The translations under genes and the position numbers were made by a program. Of a DNA stretch of 64,000 bases, positions 1 to 8,123 are shown one piece after another. Under the pieces are notes generated by a model. It made no database searches, was not told the origin of the DNA, and saw nothing but the letters and a program-made list of their open reading frames with translations. The stretch's first letter is position 1, and each line of letters opens with the position of its first letter. The DNA is from Bacteroidales bacterium (GTDB lineage: Bacteria > Bacteroidota > Bacteroidia > Bacteroidales > UBA10428). The DNA is taken from contig JAFGEO010000118.1 in assembly GCA_016931575.1 (NCBI GenBank), forward strand, positions 79,457 to 143,456. Reading direction: 5' to 3'.

Positions 1-1553
1 CTGGTTCCGCACCAGAGATTACCTGAATTATCCAGGCCCAATGACCATATCCAGTCATCCGACAGTCCTTCCGATGTTGCCAGCCTGTCAAAGTCCCCGT
101 TGTGATAAATTAATAATCCATAGGTGGAACCGCAGTAAAGGGTGTCGTTGACCCATACAAGGTCGGTTGTTAGTTCGTTGATATCGGAGGGAAACCTATC
201 CTTATAGCTTATAAATTTTGCACTTTTCCCATCGAAGCGGGCAATTCCGTCATCCGAAGCCAGCCATAAATTGCTTTTCTCATCGAAGGTCATCAGGTAA
301 AATGGGGAAGTCAGTCCAAGACTGGAAGGCGAAAGTTTCTTATAGTGTTCATTTATGATCCCGCCCTTCAGGGTGTTGAGTCCGTTTACGGTTGCAAGGT
401 AAACCGTATTATCCCGCTCGGCTATACCAAATATTTCAATGTTGTCATTCAGGAAATTGTTCCTGTAGATCTCAAAGACCACTTTCCCGTATTTTGAAAG
501 TCCGTTTGCCGTTGCAATCCAGACATTACCGTTAAAATCCTCAAAGATTTTCTGAATAGTATTGCTAACCAGGTTGTTATCTGTGTTGATGATTTTCAGA
601 TCATCATTTTCTATTAGTACTAAACCTTCAGGAGAACCCAGCCAGATTCGTTTTCTGCTGTCAATATAGATTTTGTTAATATCTAGATTTTCCAGGCCCT
701 TTTCCCATTTTCTATCAAGTTTACCCTTGATGATCCGGTAAACTCCACCGGGTCTGATAGTCGTTACAATTACTGTATCGGGTCCCATGACTTCAAGGAT
801 ATGACTCTGATTGCTCCTAAGGATGTTACCTGCATCGTAGCTATGAGTACCCTCAGGGGTAAGATGGATAATACCCTGGTTGTTGGTGGCCAGCCAAAGC
901 GAACCCGGTTTATCTTCCAGGATATTATGAATAACACTTTTATCAAACAGGGGATTGATGATTTCGGTAAGTGAAGTATCATAGCAGAATAGTTTCCCGG
1001 GTGTCGAGAACCAGACCCGATCCTCCAGACCGAGATTCCATGCATAGATGACTCCGTTGATCTCGCTGTTTGACTCGTTATAGTTGATGATCGTATCCTC
1101 CCGGATGATCGAAATACCTTCCCAGGAAAAGTAAACGATATTTCCATTCCTGTCCTCCAGCAGGGTAATGGCATAATCGGAAACCAGACCATTGCTGGTG
1201 TTCAGCAGCCGCATTTCACCATTTTCAAGGATGGCAACCCCTCCGCTCTCTGTTGCGATCCATACCTGGTCCTTACTGTCAATTAATATATCGCTGACGT
1301 TGTTATCCAGCAGGCCCTTCTGAATGTTGTACTCGGTAAAGGAGTATCCGTTGTACCGGATGGCCCCAACCTGGGTGGCAAACCAAAGGTATCCCTGACG
1401 GTCCTGCTCGACATCATAAACATAGGATGCAGGAAGCTTTTTTCTTTTAGCTTTTTCCCTTACCTGGTAGTTATCGAAAGGAATAATCTGAGCCTGGCTG
1501 CCAGCCAAACCGGAGAGTATGAGGAGAATTATAAGGGAAGTAAGTATCCGCAT
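1..1553 (-). CDS. Two-component-type beta-propeller sensor protein, N-terminal part (runs off left edge)
   Basis: The frame is open from an ATG at 1553 to the window edge, giving about 517 residues with no stop, so the C-terminus is outside the window. It opens with a signal peptide (MRILTSLIILLILSGL, ending near SQAQ). The rest is a run of short propeller repeats of the form D-x-x-G-x-(L/V)-W-(F/I)-A-T, for example GYLWFATQVGAIRYNG, DQVWIATESGGVAI, GSLWLATNNQGI and GNVWIATANGLSKYG. These are the hallmark of the Reg_prop repeats found in the periplasmic sensor half of hybrid two-component systems and related Bacteroidota regulators. The missing C-terminus would decide whether the output is a histidine kinase, LuxR/LytTR-type DNA-binding domain or phosphatase. 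No neighbour in the window reveals its ligand. Confidence 0.85.
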   Translation of the reverse strand, partial: MRILTSLIILLILSGLAGSQAQIIPFDNYQVREKAKRKKLPASYVYDVEQDRQGYLWFATQVGAIRYNGYSFTEYNIQKGLLDNNVSDILIDSKDQVWIATESGGVAILENGEMRLLNTSNGLVSDYAITLLEDRNGNIVYFSWEGISIIREDTIINYNESNSEINGVIYAWNLGLEDRVWFSTPGKLFCYDTSLTEIINPLFDKSVIHNILEDKPGSLWLATNNQGIIHLTPEGTHSYDAGNILRSNQSHILEVMGPDTVIVTTIRPGGVYRIIKGKLDRKWEKGLENLDINKIYIDSRKRIWLGSPEGLVLIENDDLKIINTDNNLVSNTIQKIFEDFNGNVWIATANGLSKYGKVVFEIYRNNFLNDNIEIFGIAERDNTVYLATVNGLNTLKGGIINEHYKKLSPSSLGLTSPFYLMTFDEKSNLWLASDDGIARFDGKSAKFISYKDRFPSDINELTTDLVWVNDTLYCGSTYGLLIYHNGDFDRLATSEGLSDDWIWSLGLDNSGNLWCGT

Positions 1554-1740
1554 CAGAATGCCTTTACTCCAGTAAAGATAAAAACATGCGGATAAAATGT
1601 ATGCCGAATAATCAACAAAAGGTATGGAGGCAATAGGCAATAGGCAAAGTTATATGGCTTTGCTTATGGGAAACAAATAGCATTGGTCGCTATGTAAATG
1701 ACTTCCGACTGAACCTGAAAATCCCGGTGATTCCTGTATA

Positions 1741-3063
1741 TTATTTACTGGCAAGGCTTTCCTGGAGCGAGGCGCCCGGCTCGTAATAGAAGAGGTCATG
1801 CGTTGGCCATTCTTTTACCTGGTAAAGTGCCTTAAACATCACCCGTGACAATTCATTGTGCAGCCGCTTGCGTTTCCTGGTGGTAGTATTCAATAAAATT
1901 ACCCAGTTTGTCTCTTTGGAATTTCGCATGATCAGGGCGATTGTACCCGCGAGAGTACCCGTGCGCCACCAGTTGCCGTAACCATCTCCTCCGCGCCAAC
2001 CAATAAGTTTACGGCTAAATGTATTTGAATTGGTCATGTAGGCAATACTTTCATTGGATAGAATATCCGGGCGCGATGAAAATCCATCAATGGACACCAT
2101 AAGCTTTGCCAGCTCAGGTGCCGAAGCCACCCAACCCCCGGCAGCACCAAGAAGCTCCATATTATTACCGCCATATTCCGGGGAGACCAGTGTTTCAGAA
2201 CCGTCATAAGCCCAGACTTTAGGAATCCGGTCGAGGTTATGGTAGCGGACTTCGTTAGCCAGCTTTTCATCATAATAGCTCTTCCCGATGTGCATATCAT
2301 ATATCCCTAGTGGGTGAAGGATTGCAAACTGGACATAGTCTTCATACTCCATACCAGTGATCTTCTCGATGATTTCACCCAGAATGCAGAAACCCAGGTT
2401 TGAATAGCTGTATTTTTTACCCGGATCCCAATCCAGCGATTTCCCCAGGATATATTCCAGGATTACCGGCATGGTGGCCGGAGGCTGGACCTTCATTTTT
2501 CTAGCGATATACAATGAGTTGAAGATCGGGTCTCCTTTCTTGCCATTCCAGCCTGCAGTATGGCTCAGCAGGTGACTGACCGTAATTTCCTCATACCGCA
2601 GATCTTTATAATTCCGGTACTGAGGATCATTCAGGATCCCGTCTTTGCCGAATACCTTCTGATCAACCCGCAGTTTGTCATCTTCAACCAGTTTCATTAT
2701 GGCTACCGCCGTGATCAACTTTGAAACACTGGCAATCCGGAACAGGTTTTTTGGTTCTACTTCCTGTCCGGTACTGTCATCAGCAAGGCCAAAGCCTTTG
2801 GAATACACAAGTTTTCCTCCATTTGTTACTGCAACTGAGGCACCGACTATATCGAATTTTTGCAAAAAATCGTTCATACTTGAATCAAACACGGAAAGCT
2901 CGTTGTTTTCTTCCATGCCGTTTGATAGTCTGTAGGAAAGTGGAATAGCATTATCCTTATCGATTTTTTCTTTCTTTTTTTGCTCAAAGGAAAAGGTCAT
3001 AGCAATTTCCCCCAAAAAGAAAAGCAAGAATAAACTAAGCGTAATCAGGATCTTAATCTTCAT
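1741..3063 (-). CDS. Serine hydrolase of the beta-lactamase / class C penicillin-binding-protein family
   Basis: A 440-residue protein with an N-terminal hydrophobic signal or anchor (ILITLSLFLLFFLGEIAM). The active-site set is visible in order: S-V-S-K at about residues 112-115 (nucleophile and general base), Y-S-N at 220-222, and R-T-G at 368-370 in the position of the KTG box. The family (PF00144) includes class C beta-lactamases, D-aminopeptidases, DD-peptidases and esterases, so the substrate is not determined. A periplasmic or surface role in peptidoglycan or small-molecule hydrolysis is inferred. It is transcribed alone, divergently from msrB. Resistance to beta-lactams should not be assumed from the fold. 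Confidence 0.85.
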   Translation of the reverse strand: MKIKILITLSLFLLFFLGEIAMTFSFEQKKKEKIDKDNAIPLSYRLSNGMEENNELSVFDSSMNDFLQKFDIVGASVAVTNGGKLVYSKGFGLADDSTGQEVEPKNLFRIASVSKLITAVAIMKLVEDDKLRVDQKVFGKDGILNDPQYRNYKDLRYEEITVSHLLSHTAGWNGKKGDPIFNSLYIARKMKVQPPATMPVILEYILGKSLDWDPGKKYSYSNLGFCILGEIIEKITGMEYEDYVQFAILHPLGIYDMHIGKSYYDEKLANEVRYHNLDRIPKVWAYDGSETLVSPEYGGNNMELLGAAGGWVASAPELAKLMVSIDGFSSRPDILSNESIAYMTNSNTFSRKLIGWRGGDGYGNWWRTGTLAGTIALIMRNSKETNWVILLNTTTRKRKRLHNELSRVMFKALYQVKEWPTHDLFYYEPGASLQESLASK

Positions 3064-3460
3064 ACCAGGTCCTCATCATTTCTAAAAAAACAGTGTTATA
3101 CTGCTATTATTTATTGTTTGCTGACTGATGGTCAATACAACTTTTTACATACAACCTGTCTGGCTTCCTGTCACTTTTCATCTTCTATAATCTGTAAAAG
3201 CTTATAGTTCTGAAGCACTGCAGTCCATTAAGTTTGTTTATACTACGGTATCGTTGTCACACTTTTTGTCCATGCAAAAATACACTTATTCAACGACTTA
3301 GAAAATTTGTTTTTTTCAACATGCGTTTTTTTTCTGTTAATAAATATCATCTGTTGATGAACAGTATCCTATAGATCCGATGAGTTAAGGGATATTTATT
3401 TTTTTTCTATTACTTAGACTTAACAATTTTTTACCTCAGATGTTTCCTCATAAAAAGGAA
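3064..3460. other. AT-rich divergent intergenic region
   Basis: This stretch of almost 400 bases separates two divergent genes, so it must contain promoters for both. It is AT-rich with long T runs. I could not find a convincing Bacteroidota promoter (TTTG about 20 bases before TAnnTTTG) on either strand. A small hairpin CTGTT-gatg-AACAG lies near 3351-3364. No open frame here looks like a gene. Confidence 0.5.
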
Positions 3461-3961
3461 ATGCGCACACTGATCATATTTTGCAGTCTGATCCTGGTAA
3501 GTGCATCAGGAATCTCTGCACAGGACTCTACAAATACAAAAAATCAGGCCATGAAAACATTTGAAATTGAAAAAAGTGAAACAGAATGGCAAAAAGAACT
3601 GAACGCCGAATCGTATAAGGTACTCCGTCAGTGTGGGACAGAATATCCCGGCACCGGTAAGTACTACGATTTCTACGAGGAGGGCAGTTATCATTGTGCC
3701 GGATGCGGTTCAGTGCTTTTTAGTTCCGATACTAAATACCATTCTGGTTCCGGCTGGCCCAGTTTTTATGATGTTATTTCCGGGGACCAGGTAATCCTGG
3801 AAGAGGACACCTCGCTCGGCATGGTCCGGACCGAGGTGAAATGTGCAACCTGCGGGGGGCATCTGGGACATGTTTTCAGCGATGGACCAAAGCCCACTCA
3901 GCTGCGCTATTGTATTAATTCAGCTTCCCTGAAATTTATGCCTGCCGCTAAAGTCAGGTAG
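3461..3961 (+). CDS. msrB: Peptide-methionine (R)-S-oxide reductase, secreted
   Basis: A single-domain MsrB that reduces methionine-R-sulfoxide in proteins. From the chosen start the protein has 166 residues: a signal peptide ([20 protein letters not shown]) and then the SelR fold. Two zinc-binding CxxC pairs are visible (C79/C82 in YHCAGCG and C128/C131 in VKCATCGGH). The catalytic cysteine is in LRYCINS (C151), with a possible resolving cysteine at RQCGTE (C58). The signal peptide indicates repair of oxidised periplasmic or surface proteins. I chose the internal ATG because it begins directly at the signal sequence; an in-frame ATG at 3440 would add seven residues. It appears monocistronic. 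Confidence 0.93.
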   Translation: MRTLIIFCSLILVSASGISAQDSTNTKNQAMKTFEIEKSETEWQKELNAESYKVLRQCGTEYPGTGKYYDFYEEGSYHCAGCGSVLFSSDTKYHSGSGWPSFYDVISGDQVILEEDTSLGMVRTEVKCATCGGHLGHVFSDGPKPTQLRYCINSASLKFMPAAKVR

Positions 3962-4143
3962 ATCGTAAAGTTCTGAAAGAAATCAGTACGATGAGTTAGC
4001 CACGATTTTCATGAATTGATTTGCAGAATTGAGGCAGAACCCATACGTTCACCCAACAGGCAGATTTTATTATCTTCAATGTCCGGATATTTTTGCAACT
4101 TGCAACTTCGTCTTATTTTCGAATCTTTTCAATAACATTGGAA

Positions 4144-5178
4144 ATGAATACAAGAGGTTTTGCAAGTGATAACAATTCAGGAGTTTCCCCCGAGGTAATT
4201 GAAAAATTAAAAGCTGTAAACCAGGGACATGTAGTTGGTTATGGGGATGATCCCTATACATTGGAAGCCCTGAATGTTTTAAAAAATCAGTTTGGCCCCG
4301 ATTGCCATCCCTACCTGGTATTTACCGGCACGGCAGCAAATGTGCTTTCAATTGCTTCAATGGAAAAACCGTATCATTCCGTATTTTGTGCAGAAACAGC
4401 CCACATTCAGGTGGATGAGTGCGGGGCACCGGAGCGGTTTACGGGTTGTAAGCTAATCCCTGTTGCTACAAAAAACGGGAAGCTGGATCCCGGGATGCTG
4501 GAACCTCATATGACAGGTTTTGGCTTTGAACATCACGCGCAACCTGGTTTGATATCGATCTCGCAACCCACCGAATTAGGAACCGTCTATACCCTTGCCG
4601 AACTCAAGGCGCTGGCTGATTTTGCACACAGCCAGGGTATGTTACTGCATGTTGATGGCGCCAGACTTGCCAACGCTGCGGTTTCCCTGGGAGTAAGTTT
4701 TAGGGAAATGACAAGCGATACCGGAGTGGATTTACTTTCCTTCGGGGGAACTAAAAATGGACTGCTGGCTGCAGAATCGGTTATTATTTTCAGGCCTGAA
4801 ATGCTGGCCGGTTTTAAGTATATCCGGAAACAGGCCATGCAGCTTTCATCTAAAATGAGGTTCATAGCTGCTCAGTTTCTCGCATACTTTGAAAATGACC
4901 TGTGGAAAAAGAATGCCCTTCATTCAAACCGGATGGCCCAAAAGCTTTTTCATGCAGTTAAGGACATTGAAGGAGTTACCATTACCCAGGAAGTGCAGGC
5001 AAATGGCGTTTTTGCCATTATCCCCGGGTATGCTATCCCTTTACTGCAGGATGCTTACTTCTTCTATGTGTGGAATGACAAAACCGGGGAGGTACGGTGG
5101 ATGACTTCCTTTGACAGTACCGAAGAGGATATTGATCGTTTTGCAGGGAGACTGAAGGAAATTCTTAAAAGGGATTAA
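4144..5178 (+). CDS. ltaE: Low-specificity L-threonine aldolase (PLP-dependent beta-eliminating lyase family)
   Basis: A cytoplasmic fold-type I PLP enzyme of 344 residues, expected to cleave L-threonine or allo-threonine to glycine and acetaldehyde. The N-terminus MNTRGFASDNNSGVSPEV matches the family start, so I prefer this ATG to the upstream in-frame one at 4093. The PLP-binding elements are visible: HVDGARLANA, with the aspartate (D171) that contacts the pyridine nitrogen, and SFGGTKNG, with the Schiff-base lysine (K204). Its last four bases overlap the stop of the convergent queA. Nothing in the neighbourhood suggests a specialised role. Confidence 0.9.
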   Translation: MNTRGFASDNNSGVSPEVIEKLKAVNQGHVVGYGDDPYTLEALNVLKNQFGPDCHPYLVFTGTAANVLSIASMEKPYHSVFCAETAHIQVDECGAPERFTGCKLIPVATKNGKLDPGMLEPHMTGFGFEHHAQPGLISISQPTELGTVYTLAELKALADFAHSQGMLLHVDGARLANAAVSLGVSFREMTSDTGVDLLSFGGTKNGLLAAESVIIFRPEMLAGFKYIRKQAMQLSSKMRFIAAQFLAYFENDLWKKNALHSNRMAQKLFHAVKDIEGVTITQEVQANGVFAIIPGYAIPLLQDAYFFYVWNDKTGEVRWMTSFDSTEEDIDRFAGRLKEILKRD

Positions 5179-6386
5179 TGATCAGTACGCCATAGAATAG
5201 AACTGTCTCCATAGCTAAGAAACCGGAAGTCCCTGGAAAGGGCATACTGATATACTTTTTTCCAGTTCTCCCCGATGAAAGCAGCTATTAAAAGCAGCAG
5301 CGTGCTTCCAGGCTGATGGAAATTGGTTATAAGGCCTTCAACCAGACGAAAATTATATCCCGGGGTAATCATGATCCGGGTTTCTGCCTGAAAATGTTCT
5401 TTCCTGTCATTGATTAGCAGCTCGTTCAATGCTGCGAATACTTCATGTGGAGAATACTTGTCCGGTAATTCTTCGTATTCCCATTGCTCCAGCTTACCGG
5501 CCGGGGTGTTATCGATCAGGGATTTTACAGCAAGCCAGTAGAGGCTTTCCAGCGTACGCAAAGTAGTTGTACCCGTTGCGATGAGCTTTCGGTCGGTCTG
5601 TGACAGGGTGTGGATAACTTTACGCGGGACAGTAACATGTTCAGAATGCATCCTGTGATCAAATACATTCTGGTGTTTTACCGGCTGAAAGGTTCCTGCG
5701 CCAACATGCAGCGTGATCTCTGAACTCTGAATTCCCCTTCCGGCAATGGCCTCCAGTATTTCAGGAGTGAAGTGAAGACCTGCTGTGGGGGCTGCCACAG
5801 AGCCATCATGGCGGGAATAAACTGTTTGATACCGGTACTGGTCTATCGCTTCCGGGTCGCGGTTCAGGTATGGAGGAATGGGGATGATGCCTGCCTCATG
5901 AATGATTTCTGCAAAAGAAATGCTGTTATCCCAGCTAAAGCTGATACTAACACCCCGCTCATCGGAACTGACCTTCTTAGCTGAGAGCCGGATGGATTCA
6001 CCATGGATTGAAACCTCCATCGATAGTATTTCATTCTTCCATTTTTTCAGGTTGCCCACCATGCAAAGCCAGGTGCAGGAGCCTTTTTCAGAGAAGGCAA
6101 GCTGGTAATCAGCCGGATCCAGAGGCTGCAGGCAGAATATTTCGATGTTGGCACCGGTTTGTTTTTTAAAGCGGAGGCGTGCGTGTATGACTTTGGTATT
6201 ATTAAAGAAGAGGATGCTGTTACCCGGAATATGCCGCGGAAGAGAGGAGAAACGGTCTTCTGTTACCTCACCCCCTGAAAAACAGAGAAGTTTGGATTGA
6301 TCCCGGTTATCAAGGGGGAATTTTGCAATTCGATCCTCAGGCAGATCATACGTGTATTCGGAAATCGAAATATATTTATTCAGCAT
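5175..6386 (-). CDS. queA: S-adenosylmethionine:tRNA ribosyltransferase-isomerase
   Basis: QueA transfers and isomerises the ribosyl part of SAM onto preQ1-modified tRNA to make epoxyqueuosine. Recognisable blocks are LPEDRIAKFPLDNRDQSKLL at the N-terminus, SVAAPTAGLHFTPEIL, HVGAGTFQPVK, GTTTLRTLESL and TNFHQPGSTLLLLIAAF. At 403 residues it is longer than the usual 340-360. The extra length lies mainly in the first half, as in a longer variant I recall from Bacteroidota genomes, so it could be a second paralogue rather than the only queA. It is convergent with ltaE and divergent from the Smr gene about 60 bases away. Confidence 0.88.
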   Translation of the reverse strand: MLNKYISISEYTYDLPEDRIAKFPLDNRDQSKLLCFSGGEVTEDRFSSLPRHIPGNSILFFNNTKVIHARLRFKKQTGANIEIFCLQPLDPADYQLAFSEKGSCTWLCMVGNLKKWKNEILSMEVSIHGESIRLSAKKVSSDERGVSISFSWDNSISFAEIIHEAGIIPIPPYLNRDPEAIDQYRYQTVYSRHDGSVAAPTAGLHFTPEILEAIAGRGIQSSEITLHVGAGTFQPVKHQNVFDHRMHSEHVTVPRKVIHTLSQTDRKLIATGTTTLRTLESLYWLAVKSLIDNTPAGKLEQWEYEELPDKYSPHEVFAALNELLINDRKEHFQAETRIMITPGYNFRLVEGLITNFHQPGSTLLLLIAAFIGENWKKVYQYALSRDFRFLSYGDSSILWRTDH

Positions 6387-6449
6387 GTATATTCGGTCTG
6401 ATAATGCCGCAAAAATAGTTAATTTTACCGCTTGAGGATTTTAAAAGCT

Positions 6450-7475
6450 ATGAGAATACAAATTGGTACACGGGTAAAGTTTCTGAATGATGTTGGAGGG
6501 GGGATAGTCCGGGGATTTTCCGATGACCGCTATGCTATGGTAGAAAACAACGATGGGTTCGAAATACCGGTGCTGCTGAATGAGCTGCTAATCGATGAGG
6601 CATCGGGGTATAGCGATGATGGGACTCAACTACCGGCTCCAAAGCCGGTTGTTCAGGATAAGCAGGCAGTAAAGGCCAGCTATGAGAAAAGTAAGTTCCT
6701 GCAATTCAAGGGCAACATCTGCCTGGCAATTGTTCCTCAGAACGACCAGTTGATGCATGTTACCGACTTCAACCTCTACCTGGTCAATGACAGTAATTAT
6801 ACCTTCGTTTACCAGGTAAGCCAGGATGACGCATCAACGTTGAAACTGCTTGATAGCGGTGAAGTTGAGGCTGACACGAAGACGGAAATCGGAGAATATT
6901 CGCAATCGGCACTTAGTAAACTCCGGGGGATCAGGTTGCAGGGTTTCTATTATAAAACCGGATTGTTTGATCCTCAGCCGGTGATTGATCAGGTATTCGA
7001 TCTGAGCGGCTTGAGTGTTTATAAGGCAAACCTGTTCGGTGAGAATGAGTTTTTTCATCAGAAGGCATTTATTTTGAGAGATGAGTTGGCCCAAAGGGCA
7101 GAAGAGGAAAGGATAAAGCAGGAGGCAAAAAAAATGCTTAGGGAGAAAGAAGCTACCCAGGTTAAAACCCAGCACAAATCTCCAAAGAACGACAGCATCG
7201 AGGAAGTTGATCTGCATATTGAAGAAATAGTTGAAAATTCTGCAGGGATGTCGAACGGAGAGATAATCAGGACCCAGATGGCCCGGTTTGAGACAGCCCT
7301 GGAAACGGCCATGCGGTCTAAGACTCAAAAGATCGTGTTTATTCACGGTGTAGGCAATGGCAGATTGAGGCAGGAGTTACGGAAGACCCTGGACAGGAAA
7401 TACACGGAGTTGCGTTACCAGGATGCTTCATTTATGGAGTATGGCTATGGGGCAACAATGGTGTATCTGAAATAG
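6450..7475 (+). CDS. DUF2027 domain protein with C-terminal Smr (MutS2-type) domain
   Basis: A protein of 341 residues from the ATG at 6450; an upstream in-frame TTG at 6432 is less likely because MRIQIGTRVKFLNDVGGG is a natural SH3-like start. The middle (about residues 80-230) fits the Bacteroidota DUF2027 domain. A charged lysine/glutamate-rich linker follows (RAEEERIKQEAKKMLREKE). The C-terminal 90 residues are an Smr domain with the D-L-H motif (EEVDLHIEEI) and HGVGNGRLR, which is the H-G-x-G-x-G-x-L nuclease signature with one variation. Smr domains bind or nick nucleic acids. The actual role, whether recombination control or ribosome rescue, cannot be told from this sequence. Confidence 0.85.
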   Translation: MRIQIGTRVKFLNDVGGGIVRGFSDDRYAMVENNDGFEIPVLLNELLIDEASGYSDDGTQLPAPKPVVQDKQAVKASYEKSKFLQFKGNICLAIVPQNDQLMHVTDFNLYLVNDSNYTFVYQVSQDDASTLKLLDSGEVEADTKTEIGEYSQSALSKLRGIRLQGFYYKTGLFDPQPVIDQVFDLSGLSVYKANLFGENEFFHQKAFILRDELAQRAEEERIKQEAKKMLREKEATQVKTQHKSPKNDSIEEVDLHIEEIVENSAGMSNGEIIRTQMARFETALETAMRSKTQKIVFIHGVGNGRLRQELRKTLDRKYTELRYQDASFMEYGYGATMVYLK

Positions 7476-7605
7476 GTACAGACCTGATGCATCGCGTCTT
7501 GACAGACAAATAAATTTCAGGCCAGCCAGAGCCTCTGCCTGGAAAAGGTGGGAATTTTTATAGTTATGGCATAAGGGGAAAGGATTATTTAACAGACTAA
7601 AAATA

Positions 7606-8010
7606 TACAGTAAACCATTCTGTCGCCACGCCTCTGGCGTGGAGGAAAGTCCGGACAGCGAAGGGCATCGTACTCTTGAAAAAGAGGTATCTGTGAGGGT
7701 ACAGTCGTAAAGAAGAAAAGAACTTCCTGACGGAGTTGAAGGAAATGGGTAAACCCGCCTTCGCTAAGGCTTCGGCGGGTAAAGGTGAGAAGGTGGGGTA
7801 AGAGCCCACCAGTCGTGATGGTGACATTACGAGCTGTTTACCTTACGAGCTGCAAGATCGCGTACATTCCGATTTCTGTTAACAGAAGCAGGGCGGCCCG
7901 CTCTGCAGGTCCTATGAATAGGACATTACGGAAGGGGTAGATCGCATAGATAAATGACAGAATCCCGGGTGAAAACCAGGGAACAGAATCCGGCTTATCG
8001 GTTTACTGTA
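7606..8010 (+). ncRNA. rnpB: RNase P RNA (catalytic RNA for tRNA 5' maturation)
   Basis: Conserved type A elements are all present: GAGGAAAGTCCGGAC near 7650 (P4 5' strand), GGTGGGGTAAGAGCCCACCAG-type sequence around 7792-7812, GCAAGATCG at about 7853, and ACAGAATCCGGCTTATCGG near 7983 (P4 3' strand). The ends are fixed by a perfect 11-bp P1 helix: TACAGTAAACC at 7606-7616 pairs with GGTTTACTGTA at 8000-8010. The variable P12-position helix is capped by a GC-rich palindrome, listed separately. The RNA is about 405 nt, in the normal range. Confidence 0.96.
7753..7780 (+). repeat. GC-rich palindrome in the variable P12-position helix of rnpB
   Basis: ACCCGCC at 7753-7759 pairs perfectly with GGCGGGT at 7774-7780. 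The 14-base centre (TTCGCTAAGGCTTC) can fold further in more than one way. It lies immediately before the conserved GGTGAGAAGGTGGGG segment, where helix P12 is expected, so it may simply be that helix. Its sequence resembles GCCTTCGCTAAAGCTTCGGC-type palindromes that I recall as scattered in many genomes. I saw no second copy in this window. Confidence 0.6.
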
Positions 8011-8019
8011 CTTTATTTT

Positions 8020-8062
8020 GGAAGAAGGATGAGCTTTCATTCTTCTTCCAATTATTTTGTGG
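8020..8062 (+). terminator. Hairpin terminator after rnpB
   Basis: GGAAGAAGGATG (8020-8031) and CATTCTTCTTCC (8038-8049) form a 12-bp stem with one G-U pair and a 6-base loop. A T-rich stretch (AATTATTTTG) follows. It starts ten bases after the end of the P1 helix, as expected for the end of the RNase P transcript. Confidence 0.7.
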
Positions 8063-8123
8063 CTATTTTTCGTCCCTTTCTTCGAAAATTGTATCTTCAA
8101 CCTTCAAAATTTAACCTAAAACA

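Noticed and set aside
1629-1650. Short tandem repeat GGCAATA (two and a half copies)
   Set aside because: Too short and too few copies to be a meaningful repeat array; no hairpin or target-site pattern around it.
1741-3063. Antibiotic-resistance beta-lactamase
   Set aside because: The motifs fit the wider serine hydrolase family; nothing in the sequence or context indicates beta-lactam hydrolysis.
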